DNA of 64,000 nt from an uncultured Oscillibacter sp. (GTDB lineage Bacteria; Bacillota; Clostridia; Oscillospirales; Oscillospiraceae), in NCBI GenBank assembly GCA_947577075.1, contig CANPTW010000002.1, positions 94,884-158,883 of the forward strand, read 5' to 3'. The notes below the pieces were generated by a model. It made no database searches, was not told where the DNA came from, and saw only the letters and a list, made by a program, of their open reading frames with translations. Position 1 is the stretch's first letter. Every line of letters starts with the position of its first letter. Below are positions 33,199-41,283 of the stretch, one piece after another. The translations under genes were made by a program, and so were the position numbers.

Positions 33199-33810
33199 AT
33201 GGAGAGAAAGGAAATCGAGTCCGCGGTGGAGGCGGTTTTGTTCGCCTCCGGCGAACCCATACAGATAAAGCGCCTGTGCGCCGCCCTGGAGCTGGCCCGC
33301 CCCGCCGTGGAGCGGGCGCTGAAGGATCTACGGGATTCCTATGCCTTTGACCGGCGGGGCATCCGGCTGGTCCAGATGGAGGACAGCTGGCAGCTCTGCT
33401 CCGCCCCGGAGTTCGGGGATCTGGTGCACCGGGTTTTGGAGGTCCGCAAGCCCGCCAAGCTCAGCCAGCCCGCCCTGGAGGCGCTGACCATCATCGCCTA
33501 TTACCAGCCCACGACCCGGGCCTACGTGGATCAGATCCGGGGCGTGGACAGCTCCTATACCATGAGCCTGTTGCTGAACCGGGACCTCATTGAGGAATGC
33601 GGACGGCTCCAGGTGCCGGGGAGGCCCCGGCTGTACCGGACCACCAGGCAGTTCCTCCGGGCCTTTCACCTGAACAGCCTGGAGGATCTGCCGGAGCTGA
33701 CGGAGCCCGCCGAGGGGGAGGACCCCCTGGACCCGGAGGCCGACGGGCAGATGCGCCTGGGGGAGAACGGAGAGATTGTGGAGGCCCGGGAGGAAACGGA
33801 CCCGGAGTGA
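33199..33810 (+). CDS. scpB: Segregation and condensation protein B
   Basis: This 203-aa protein has two winged-helix domains. Conserved features are the AVLFASGEPI segment near the start (about residues 11-20) and ALTIIAYYQPTTRAYVDQIR (about 95-114). It dimerises and binds ScpA in the SMC condensin. The acidic C-terminal tail is typical. It is co-directional with scpA and with a DUF2953 gene 18 bases downstream. Confidence 0.95.
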   Translation: MERKEIESAVEAVLFASGEPIQIKRLCAALELARPAVERALKDLRDSYAFDRRGIRLVQMEDSWQLCSAPEFGDLVHRVLEVRKPAKLSQPALEALTIIAYYQPTTRAYVDQIRGVDSSYTMSLLLNRDLIEECGRLQVPGRPRLYRTTRQFLRAFHLNSLEDLPELTEPAEGEDPLDPEADGQMRLGENGEIVEAREETDPE

Positions 33811-33828
33811 GGAAAGGAGGCGCCGCCC

Positions 33829-34521
33829 ATGGCGTGGCTGTGGATCTTAGCGGGTATCGTCCTGCTGGCCGTCCTGCTTTGCCGGACCCGGGCGGGCGTC
33901 TGGGCGGCCTTCGGGGAGGGGGGACTTCGGCTGGATGTGACATTCGGCCTTCTGCGGGTACATATTCTCCCCGCAAAGCCGAAAAAGCCCGAGGCGGAGA
34001 AGCCGCAAAAGGAGAAGAAAAAGAAGAAGCCCGGGAAAGAGCCGAAGGAGGGAACGCCAAAGCGCTCCTTCACGCTGGAGGACGGGAAGGACGCCCTCCG
34101 CACCTTGCTCCCGGCGCTGAAGCGGGCCCTGGAGCGGACCTGCCGGGGGATTCGGATCAAGCCCCTGCGGCTGTCCGTGGTCCTGGGAGGCCGGGAGGAT
34201 CCCGCCGCCGCCGCGCAGCTTTACGGCGAGCTGCAGGCCGCCGTCTGGGCGGGGATGCCCCTGCTGGAAAGGCTGCTGGACATCCGGGACCCCCACATCC
34301 GCACGGATGTGGATTTCACCGCCCCCGGCACGGCGGCGGAGGGAGAGGTCGGCGTCGCCCTCCGGGTCGGGACGCTGCTGGCCGTGGGCTTCGGCATGGC
34401 CTTCCCGGCGCTGGGCTGGTTCCTGCGCTGGCGGAAGCGCTGCCGGACCCGCCCGCCGAAGCCGGAGAAGGAGCCGCCGAAAACCCCCGGGGATGCCGGG
34501 ATGGAGCATTCCGCCGCTTGA
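33829..34521 (+). CDS. DUF2953 domain-containing membrane protein
   Basis: This 230-aa protein has an N-terminal transmembrane helix (residues 2-18), a highly basic linker of Lys/Pro/Glu (about 44-70), a domain with GIRIKPLRLSVVLGG (about 105-119), and a second membrane helix (about 182-203). This is the usual DUF2953 layout. In sporulators it sits upstream of ytfJ, as here. Function is unknown; a sporulation link is inferred from context. Confidence 0.8.
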   Translation: MAWLWILAGIVLLAVLLCRTRAGVWAAFGEGGLRLDVTFGLLRVHILPAKPKKPEAEKPQKEKKKKKPGKEPKEGTPKRSFTLEDGKDALRTLLPALKRALERTCRGIRIKPLRLSVVLGGREDPAAAAQLYGELQAAVWAGMPLLERLLDIRDPHIRTDVDFTAPGTAAEGEVGVALRVGTLLAVGFGMAFPALGWFLRWRKRCRTRPPKPEKEPPKTPGDAGMEHSAA

Positions 34522-34576
34522 GGCGTTTAGAACAAGGACCCTGTGGGTCCCGTGATCGGAAGAAAGGAAACGTGAA

Positions 34577-34984
34577 ATGGACAATACGATGGACAAGAAG
34601 CACCCGGTCAGCGAGCTGATGCGCTCCACGATCGAGAAGGTCCGCGAGCTGGCGGACACCAACACGATTGTGGGCCAGCCCATCCACACCCCCGACGGCG
34701 TGACCCTGATCCCCATTTCCCGGATCAGCTTCGGCGTCGGCAGCGGAGGCGGGGACTACGGCAAGGCTCAGCCCCAACAGTTCGGCGGCGGAGGCGGCGC
34801 GGGGGTGAAAATTGACCCCGTGGCCTTCCTGACCATCAAGGACGGCGTGACCCGGGTTCTGCCGGTTGCGATTCCTCCGGCGTCCACGGTGGACCGCATT
34901 GTGGAGATGGCGCCGGACCTGATGGACAAGGTGGAAAAGTACCTGGACAAAAAGAAGGCGGAAAAGGAGCAGGAGCCCGTGTGA
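34577..34984 (+). CDS. ytfJ: GerW/YtfJ family sporulation protein
   Basis: This 135-aa protein begins with a helix (HPVSELMRSTIEKVRELAD) and has GVTLIPISRISFGVGSGGGD (about 44-63). A Gly-rich stretch and a strand region (IDPVAFLTIKDGVTRVLPV) follow. These match the GerW/YtfJ spore protein family, made in the forespore and implicated in germination. Its position behind DUF2953 and before a DacF-type carboxypeptidase fits a sporulation cluster. Confidence 0.92.
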   Translation: MDNTMDKKHPVSELMRSTIEKVRELADTNTIVGQPIHTPDGVTLIPISRISFGVGSGGGDYGKAQPQQFGGGGGAGVKIDPVAFLTIKDGVTRVLPVAIPPASTVDRIVEMAPDLMDKVEKYLDKKKAEKEQEPV

Positions 34985-35113
34985 CCCATGGGCGCGGGAA
35001 AGGGCAAAGCTTTATGGCCGCGTCCGCCCCGCCCGTCCGGAGAGGCGAAATACTTTTCCGCCTCTCCGGACATACTAGCGTCACTTGACTGTTGAGAAAC
35101 GGGGTGACGACGC

Positions 35114-36232
35114 TTGCCGAAGCATGTTCCCTTCCGGCGGGCCGGAGCGCTGGCCCTGGCGCTGGCCTGCCTTCTGGCGGGGCGGGCGGAGGCGGTGGAG
35201 GTTTCCGCCTCTTCCGCCATACTGATGGATATGGACAGCGGGCGGGTGCTCTACGAGCGGAATGCCGACGCCCGGATGCTGATTGCCAGCACCACGAAGA
35301 TTCTGACGGCCCTGGTGGCCATCCGGGACGGGAATCTCGCGGACACGGTGAAGGTGAGCCGGGAGGCCGCGTATACCGAGGGCTCCTCCATGTACCTGAA
35401 GGAGGGGGAGGAGCTGACCCTGGAGACGCTGCTCTACGGCCTGCTCCTCTGCTCGGGGAACGACGCCGCCGTGGCGGTGGCGGAGCACGTGGGGGGCAGC
35501 ACAGGAGGATTCGTGGAGCGCATGAACGAGACGGCGCTGGACCTGGGAATGGAAAACTCCTCCTTCGCCAATCCCAACGGCCTGGACGACGAAAACCACT
35601 ATTCCACCGCCAGGGACATGGCCGTCCTGGCCCGGGCGGCCATGGAGAACGAGACGCTGGTCCGCATCGCCTCCACCCGGACGGTGAGCATCGGCGGGCG
35701 GACCATGACCAATCACAACAAGCTTTTGAACATGATGGATGGCTGCCTGGGCCTGAAGACCGGGTACACCCGGGCGGCGGGGCGGACGCTGGTGAGCTGC
35801 GCGGAGCGGAACGGCCAGAGGCTTATCGCCGTGACCCTTCAGGACGGCAACGACTGGGCGGACCACCAGAGCCTTTATGAGTACGGCTTTGCCGCCTACC
35901 CGGCCAAGCGGATGGCCCAGCTGGGCCATGAGCTGGCGGAAAAGGACGGAATCCCCCTGATTGCGGCGGACAGCTTTGCCTGGCCCCTGGCCCGGGGGGA
36001 GGCGCTGGAGACGGCGGTGGAGCTGGACCGGGAGCTGTCCGCGCCCCTCCGGGCGGGGACCCGGGTGGGGGAGGCGGTATTTTCCCTGAACGGCAGGGAG
36101 GTGGGCCGGGTGGGCCTTTTGACGGGGAGAGACGTCAGCCTGCCTCCCGCCAGGGAAGCCGCGGGCCCCGGCGGAGCCTGCCGGGCGCCGGAGGTGGAAA
36201 CCGCCATGACGGTGCTGCGAAAGTATAGGTGA
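35114..36232 (+). CDS. dacF: D-alanyl-D-alanine carboxypeptidase (DacF-like, S11 family)
   Basis: This 372-aa low-molecular-weight penicillin-binding protein trims the terminal D-Ala of peptidoglycan pentapeptides. A signal peptide (GALALALACLLAGRAEA) leads in. The catalytic motifs are STTK (SxxK, about residue 58), CSGN (SxN, about 114) and LKTGYT (KTG, about 213). A C-terminal domain follows. It starts at TTG 35114. The neighbourhood (ytfJ, DUF2953) suggests the sporulation-type DacF, which affects spore cortex cross-linking, but a vegetative role is possible. Confidence 0.9.
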   Translation: MPKHVPFRRAGALALALACLLAGRAEAVEVSASSAILMDMDSGRVLYERNADARMLIASTTKILTALVAIRDGNLADTVKVSREAAYTEGSSMYLKEGEELTLETLLYGLLLCSGNDAAVAVAEHVGGSTGGFVERMNETALDLGMENSSFANPNGLDDENHYSTARDMAVLARAAMENETLVRIASTRTVSIGGRTMTNHNKLLNMMDGCLGLKTGYTRAAGRTLVSCAERNGQRLIAVTLQDGNDWADHQSLYEYGFAAYPAKRMAQLGHELAEKDGIPLIAADSFAWPLARGEALETAVELDRELSAPLRAGTRVGEAVFSLNGREVGRVGLLTGRDVSLPPAREAAGPGGACRAPEVETAMTVLRKYR

Positions 36233-36236
36233 AGTA

Positions 36237-36944
36237 ATGGAAGAGCGGCTGCAAAAGCTCCTCTCCGCCGCCGGGGTCTGTTCCCGGCGGACGGCGGAGG
36301 ACTACATAAAAGCGGGCCGGGTGACGGTGAACGGCGAGAGGGCCCGGCTGGGGGTCAGGGCCGACCCGGACCGGGACGACGTGCGCCTGGACGGGAAGCC
36401 CCTGCCCTCCGGGGCGGAGCCGGTTTATCTCCTGCTGAACAAGCCCAGGGGCTATGTCTCCACCCTTTCCGACGAGAAGGGGAGAAGGACGGCGGCGGAC
36501 CTGGTGGCGGGCTGCGGGGCGCGGGTGTACCCCGTGGGCCGGCTGGACCTGGATTCCGAGGGGCTGCTCCTGATGACCAACGACGGCGCCCTTGCCCAGC
36601 GCCTGACCCATCCCAGCCGCCAGGTGGAAAAGACCTATCACGTCTGGGTCCGGGGCGCGGCGGAGGGCGCGGCGGAGCGCCTTTCCCGGGTGCGGGACCT
36701 GGAGGGGGAGGCCATCCGCCCCGCCCGGGTGGAAACCCTGCGCCGCGGGGAGGGGGAGGCCCGGCTGGCCGTCACCATCCACGAGGGGAAGAACCGGCAG
36801 GTCCGCCGCATGTGCGCCGCCTGCGGCCTGGAGGTGACCCGGCTCCGCCGGGTGCGGGAGCACACGCTGGTCCTGGGGTCCCTGCCGCCGGGGAAATGGC
36901 GGTATCTGACGGCGGAGGAGGTGGCGGCCCTGCGGGGCTGCTAG
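36237..36944 (+). CDS. rluB: RsuA/RluB family rRNA pseudouridine synthase
   Basis: This 235-aa enzyme has an N-terminal S4 RNA-binding domain (about residues 3-48; LQKLLSAAGVCSRRTAEDYI) and a catalytic domain. The catalytic domain has VYPVGRLDLDSEGLLLMTND, including the catalytic Asp, and KNRQVRRM. RluB modifies 23S rRNA in the peptidyl transferase region. The start lies four bases after the dacF stop. The same gene follows scpAB in many Firmicutes. Its stop codon touches the next repeat. Confidence 0.93.
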   Translation: MEERLQKLLSAAGVCSRRTAEDYIKAGRVTVNGERARLGVRADPDRDDVRLDGKPLPSGAEPVYLLLNKPRGYVSTLSDEKGRRTAADLVAGCGARVYPVGRLDLDSEGLLLMTNDGALAQRLTHPSRQVEKTYHVWVRGAAEGAAERLSRVRDLEGEAIRPARVETLRRGEGEARLAVTIHEGKNRQVRRMCAACGLEVTRLRRVREHTLVLGSLPPGKWRYLTAEEVAALRGC

Positions 36945-37104
36945 CGGGTGTTTTCCAATTCCCAAAACCCCGTCTTGGGACGTCTTTTTCCGCAATGCTG
37001 CGTTGCTTCGGCTTGAAATCCGTCAGGATTCCTGCGCCGAAGCGCCTTGCCTGACGAATAAATCAGCCTCCATCCGGTATTCCGGGAATTGGAAGACACC
37101 CGCT
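36943..37104. repeat. 162-bp element with 21-bp terminal inverted repeats, group R4, copy 1
   Basis: The left end AGCGGGTGTTTTCCAATTCCC and the right end differ from perfect inverted repeats by one base. The centre has TTCGGCTTGAAATCCGTCAG and a matching GCCGAAGCGCCTTGCC. Part of the centre recurs in reverse at 45483-45560. It begins inside the rluB stop codon and ends about 37 bases before the promoter of the large RNA. There is no reading frame; this is a miniature inverted-repeat element by structure. Confidence 0.8.
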
Positions 37105-37140
37105 GGCGGGTGTTAAGAAAAAATTCATATACCGTATATC

Positions 37141-37169
37141 TTGCATATTTTTCCCGCCTGTGCTATACT
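37141..37169 (+). promoter_or_regulatory. Extended -10 sigma A promoter of the OLE RNA
   Basis: TTGCAT (37141-37146) and TATACT (37164-37169) are 17 bases apart, with TG one base before the -10 box (TGCTATACT). The predicted start is near 37176, exactly where the 5' strand of the terminal stem of the RNA begins. Confidence 0.85.
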
Positions 37170-37175
37170 ATTTCC

Positions 37176-37830
37176 CGCTAAGCGGCGGCGCAGTATTCTA
37201 GTCAGATCTGCCGTTTCCTAAGGAGGGCCTAAAAATCCTCTGAAGGGCACATCGATGAAACCCGTGGTGCCTGCTTGATACGCCCAGTTTTGGGTGGGTG
37301 CTGGGGGGAAGCGCGCGGCGCGCGCTTGCGGACTCAGGGCGTTTTCCAATGGCATGGTTTATCCGACCCTGTTTCCGTGGAGACCTGTTCTTGTGCGCGG
37401 ACGTACTCCCACCGTGGTATTTTCGGCCCGCGTACGAAACAGATTGTGAACCTGCAATGCGGTGCATCGGTCCCTTGGGGCCGTAACGCTGTGTGCAGAC
37501 GTAGCCTGCCTTGCGTGGGGCGGGTGGATCAGGGAACTACACGGCGGAGCCCCGGCCAGGGCGGCGCCGTGATCGCCCTTTGAAACCCGTTCTGCAAAAG
37601 AGGCTAAAGAAGCGGACGGACTGTGGTGGAAATCACCTAGGCTGTCTTCACCGGGCGGGAAAAGGATTGCAGTGCGGACTAAGTGGCAATCGGGTAGCGC
37701 GGACGGGCGACGCCGCGCCGGAGGGCTGAAAGGGGAACCGCCTCCATCGGCAACGAGAGGTGTGCTCCGGGGAAATCCAACCCGTACCTAAGCCGTAAGA
37801 TTTACTTTTCCTGCCGCCGCCGGCTTAGCA
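37176..37830 (+). ncRNA. ole: OLE RNA (ornate large extremophilic RNA)
   Basis: This stretch of about 650 bases has no usable reading frame and is rich in local complementarity. The 5' end GCTAAGCGGCGGCGCAG (37177-37193) pairs with CTGCCGCCGCCGGCTTAGC (37811-37829), closing the whole molecule. It ends 158 bases before a membrane protein matching OapA, and dxs, tlyA, nadK, argR and recN follow. That is the published setting of OLE RNA, which binds the membrane through OapA and is linked to stress tolerance (for example alcohol and Mg) in Bacillus halodurans. Family assignment rests on context, size and structure; a covariance-model search would settle it. The exact ends are estimated. Confidence 0.85.
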
Positions 37831-37988
37831 TAAATAATTCCGTCGAACTGCCTGCGCCCGCGTTCCGCGGGCAGGCCGGAAAAGCCCGCCGCCCTGGGGC
37901 GCCGGGCTCCGGGGCGGGATGCGCCCCGAATGCTTCCCATGAGAATGAGAGAGGGGACCGCCTGAGGGCGGCCTCCGTGGAGGTTCCT

Positions 37989-38531
37989 TTGAAAAAGCAG
38001 CAGAAGGGGAAGGCCCCTTCCCCATATCGTTGGGCCCTTACGGTCTTTTTGATGGCGGTGGTCCTCTCCGCCGTGCTGAGTCTGGCGTCGGAATCGATGC
38101 TGGAGGGCGCGGGCGTGACCGCCGCCCTTTTGATGCTGGCGCTGTTCATCGGCCTGGGCATCCTGTTCGACATTGTGGGCGTCGCCGTGACGGCGGCGGA
38201 CCCCAAGCCCTTTCATGCCATGGCGGCCCATAAGGAGAAGGGAGCCAAGGAATCCCTGATGCTCCTGCGGAACGCGGGGCGGGTTTCCAGCGTCTGCAAC
38301 GACGTGGTGGGAGATATCTGCGGCATCGTCAGCGGCGCCACCGGGGCGGTGATCGTCACCCAGCTCCAGCGGGCGCTGAATATGCGGACGGTGCTGATCT
38401 CCGTGGCCGTCACGGCCCTGGTGTCCGGCCTGACCATCGGCGGCAAGGCCCTGGGCAAAACCGTGGCCATCAAGAAAAGCACCAAGGTGGTGTACTGGTC
38501 CGGCAGGTTCCTGCACCTGTTCCACCGCTGA
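37989..38531 (+). CDS. oapA: OLE-associated membrane protein A
   Basis: This 180-aa protein has four predicted transmembrane helices (about residues 15-34, 42-68, 106-125 and 133-152). A conserved loop FDIVGVAVTAADPKPFHAMA lies after the second, and CNDVVGDICG contains the DxxxD motif (Asp105, Asp109) known for OapA. OapA binds OLE RNA and recruits it to the membrane. It starts at TTG 37989, five bases after GGAGG; a GTG twelve bases earlier overlaps that site. The gene directly follows the RNA and precedes dxs, as in other OLE loci. Basic residues at both ends could touch RNA. Confidence 0.92.
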   Translation: MKKQQKGKAPSPYRWALTVFLMAVVLSAVLSLASESMLEGAGVTAALLMLALFIGLGILFDIVGVAVTAADPKPFHAMAAHKEKGAKESLMLLRNAGRVSSVCNDVVGDICGIVSGATGAVIVTQLQRALNMRTVLISVAVTALVSGLTIGGKALGKTVAIKKSTKVVYWSGRFLHLFHR

Positions 38532-38609
38532 GGAGCGGCCCCGGGAGCCTGGCCCGTCCCTCCAAAAGGCGCACACCGGCTTTGAATACCGATTTTGTAA
38601 GGAGAGCCT

Positions 38610-40469
38610 ATGCTTTTGGAATCCATTCATTCCCCCGCCGACGTCAGAGCGCTGCCGGACGGACAGCTCCCCCAGCTCTGCCAGGAGCTGAGGGAGTTTC
38701 TTGTAACAAGCGTGTCCCGCACCGGGGGGCATCTGGCCTCCAACCTGGGGGCGGTGGAGCTGACGGTGGCCGTCCACCGGGTCTTTGACACGGAGCGGGA
38801 CCGGCTGGTTTTCGACGTGGGGCACCAGTGCTATGTTCACAAGATCCTGACGGGCCGCCGGGAGCGGTTCGGCACCCTCCGGCAGCTGGACGGGCTTTCC
38901 GGCTTTCCAAAGCCCCGGGAGAGCGTACACGACGCCTTCATCGCCGGACATGCCTCCAACTCCGTTTCCGTGGCCCTGGGCATGGCACGGGCGCGGACCC
39001 TGCGGAAGGAGGATTACTGCGTTCTGGCCCTCATCGGCGACGGGGCCCTGACGGGGGGCCTGGCCTATGAGGGGCTGAACAACGCCGGGGCCTCCGGCGA
39101 GCCTCTGATTGTCCTTTTGAACGACAACGGCATGTCCATCGACCCCAACGTGGGGGCCATGCCTTCCCATTTGGCGAGGCTCCGCTCCAAGCCCGCCTAT
39201 TATCATTTCAAGAAGTGGTATCGGAGCCTTTTCGGTTCCCGCCCCATGCGAAACCCCCTTTACCGCTTCAACCACCGGGTGAAGACCTCTCTGAAAAGAA
39301 CGCTCTTTCCGGGGAGCACCCTGTTTGAGGACATGGGCTTTACGTACCTGGGCCCCGTGGACGGGCACGATCTGCCCCGGCTGTGCGACGTGCTCCGCTG
39401 GGCCCGGGAGCTGAACTGTCCCGTCCTGGTCCACATCCATACGATAAAAGGGAAGGGCGTCCCCTTCGCGGAGCGGAATCCGGACATGTACCACGGCGTG
39501 GGCCCCTTCGACCGGGACACGGGCCTTTTAAAAAAGACGGGGGAGGAGACGTTTTCCTCCGTCTTCGGGAAGGCCATGACGGACTTTGCAAGAGAGGACG
39601 GGCGGGTCTGCGCCGTCACCGCCGCCATGGCCGACGGGACGGGCCTTGCCGGCTTTGCCAAGACCTTTCCGGAGCGGTTTTTCGACGTGGGGATTGCCGA
39701 GGGGCACGGCGTCTCCATGGCGGCGGGCATGGCGGCGCAGGGACTGCTGCCGGTCTTCGCCGTTTATTCCACGTTTCTCCAGAGGGGCTATGACATGCTC
39801 ATCCATGACGTGGCCCTGGAAAACCTCCACGTAGTTCTGGGCGTGGACCGGGCGGGGCTGGTGGGCGCTGACGGCGAAACCCATCACGGCTGCTTCGACC
39901 CGCTGTTTCTCCCGGCGCTGCCGGGCTATACCGTCCTCTGCCCCGCCAGCTTTGCGGAGCTGCGGCACATGCTGAGGACCGCTCTTTTCGAGCTTGCCGG
40001 TCCCGTGGCGGTCCGGTATCCCCGGGGAGGGGAGGGGACCTTCCGGGAGGACACGTCGGACCGTCCCCTGGTCCGCCTCCGGGAGGGAGGCGCCGCGACC
40101 CTTCTGACTTACGGCGTACTGGTGAACCGGACGCTGGAGGCCGCGGACCTCCTGGCGGAGGAGGGCATCCGGGCGGAGGTGCTGAAGCTGAACCGGATCG
40201 CTCCCCTGAGCGGGCAGGATCTGGCGGGCTTTTTCGGGAAAACGGACATCCTATTGGTGCTGGAGGACTGCTTCGGCGCCGGATGCGTGGGCCAGCGGGC
40301 CGCCGCCATCCTGGCGGCGGAAGGGCGGGCCCCGCGGAAACTGATTTTATTGAACCTGGGCAGGACCTTCGCCCCGGAGGGCAGCGTCCCTCAGCTGGAG
40401 GAGCGGTTTGGCCTGGACGCCGCCGCCGTGGCGGCGGCGGTGCGGAAGGCGGTGCGGCATGAGCGTTAA
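38610..40469 (+). CDS. dxs: 1-deoxy-D-xylulose-5-phosphate synthase
   Basis: This 619-aa thiamine-diphosphate enzyme joins pyruvate and glyceraldehyde 3-phosphate in the first step of the MEP isoprenoid pathway. The N-terminal part has GGHLASNLGAVELTVAVH and VFDVGHQCYVHKILTGR. The ThDP motif starts at ALIGDGALTGG (about residues 146-156), and the transketolase central and C-terminal domains follow. The ATG follows AAGGAGAG. The gene sits between oapA and tlyA, the conserved OLE gene order. Confidence 0.96.
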   Translation: MLLESIHSPADVRALPDGQLPQLCQELREFLVTSVSRTGGHLASNLGAVELTVAVHRVFDTERDRLVFDVGHQCYVHKILTGRRERFGTLRQLDGLSGFPKPRESVHDAFIAGHASNSVSVALGMARARTLRKEDYCVLALIGDGALTGGLAYEGLNNAGASGEPLIVLLNDNGMSIDPNVGAMPSHLARLRSKPAYYHFKKWYRSLFGSRPMRNPLYRFNHRVKTSLKRTLFPGSTLFEDMGFTYLGPVDGHDLPRLCDVLRWARELNCPVLVHIHTIKGKGVPFAERNPDMYHGVGPFDRDTGLLKKTGEETFSSVFGKAMTDFAREDGRVCAVTAAMADGTGLAGFAKTFPERFFDVGIAEGHGVSMAAGMAAQGLLPVFAVYSTFLQRGYDMLIHDVALENLHVVLGVDRAGLVGADGETHHGCFDPLFLPALPGYTVLCPASFAELRHMLRTALFELAGPVAVRYPRGGEGTFREDTSDRPLVRLREGGAATLLTYGVLVNRTLEAADLLAEEGIRAEVLKLNRIAPLSGQDLAGFFGKTDILLVLEDCFGAGCVGQRAAAILAAEGRAPRKLILLNLGRTFAPEGSVPQLEERFGLDAAAVAAAVRKAVRHER

Positions 40470-41283
40470 GACGCGTTTGGACGTGCTTCTGGTGGAACGG
40501 GGCCTGGAGGAGAGCCGGCAGCGGGCCCAGGCCGTCATCATGAGCGGTGTGGTCTATGTGGACGGGCAGCGGGCGGACAAGCCCGGCATGACGGTGCCCG
40601 CCGGGGCGAAGGTGGAGCTTCGGGGGGACCGGCTTCCCTACGTCAGCCGGGGCGGGCTCAAGCTGGAAAAGGCGATGAAGCGCTTCCCCATCCGTCTGGA
40701 GGGGGCCGTCTGCGGCGATATCGGCGCGTCCACCGGGGGATTTACGGACTGCATGCTGCAAAACGGCGCGGCCAGGGTCTACGCCGTGGACGTGGGCCGG
40801 GGCCAGCTGGCCTGGAAGCTGCGGAATGACCCCCGGGTGGTCTGCCTGGAGCGGACCAACGCCCGCTATCTCAGCCGGGAGCAGATCCCGGAAGACCTGG
40901 CCTTCGCCTCGGTGGACGTGAGCTTCATTTCCCTGAAGCTCATCCTGCCGCCCCTGGCGGCGCTGCTGGTGGAGGGGGGACAGGCGGTTTCCCTGGTGAA
41001 GCCCCAGTTTGAGGCGGGCCGGGAGAAGGTGGGGAAAAAGGGCGTGGTCCGGGACCCCGCCGTCCATCTGGAGGTCCTGGAACGCTTCCTGGACCATGCC
41101 GGGGAGGCGGGCCTGACGGTTCGGGGCCTGACCTGGTCCCCCATCCGGGGACCGGAGGGAAACATCGAGTACCTGGGCTGGCTGCAAAAGGGCGGGGCCG
41201 CCCCGGAGCGCTTTGATTTGAAGACCCTGGTGGAGGCGTCCCATCAGGACTTGAAGGAACACGGAGAGGGGGAAGCGCCATGA
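40459..41283 (+). CDS. tlyA: TlyA family rRNA (cytidine-2'-O)-methyltransferase
   Basis: This 274-aa protein has an N-terminal S4 domain (about 6-65) and an FtsJ/RrmJ-like methyltransferase domain. The domain has GDIGASTGGFTDCMLQNGA as the SAM-binding loop (about residues 88-106) and the later catalytic Lys in SLVKPQFEAG. It is predicted to methylate 16S/23S rRNA 2'-hydroxyls, and hemolysin annotations for this family are historical. Its ATG lies inside the end of dxs (11-base overlap), and its stop overlaps the nadK ATG by 4 bases. Confidence 0.93.
   Translation: MSVKTRLDVLLVERGLEESRQRAQAVIMSGVVYVDGQRADKPGMTVPAGAKVELRGDRLPYVSRGGLKLEKAMKRFPIRLEGAVCGDIGASTGGFTDCMLQNGAARVYAVDVGRGQLAWKLRNDPRVVCLERTNARYLSREQIPEDLAFASVDVSFISLKLILPPLAALLVEGGQAVSLVKPQFEAGREKVGKKGVVRDPAVHLEVLERFLDHAGEAGLTVRGLTWSPIRGPEGNIEYLGWLQKGGAAPERFDLKTLVEASHQDLKEHGEGEAP

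Noticed and set aside
37198..37730. Several short open frames on both strands inside the large RNA
   Set aside because: None has a ribosome site at the right spacing, the products are Arg/Gly-rich noise, and the region fits a structured RNA.
37176..37830. RNase P RNA, tmRNA, 6S RNA or group II intron as alternatives for the large RNA
   Set aside because: No GAGGAAAGTCC-type RNase P core, no tmRNA tag frame with CCA end, no intron domain V or reverse transcriptase, and the size and gene neighbours fit OLE instead.
37788..39494. Long minus-strand open frame across the OLE end, oapA and dxs
   Set aside because: It is antisense to two well-supported genes, without a ribosome site or recognisable domain.
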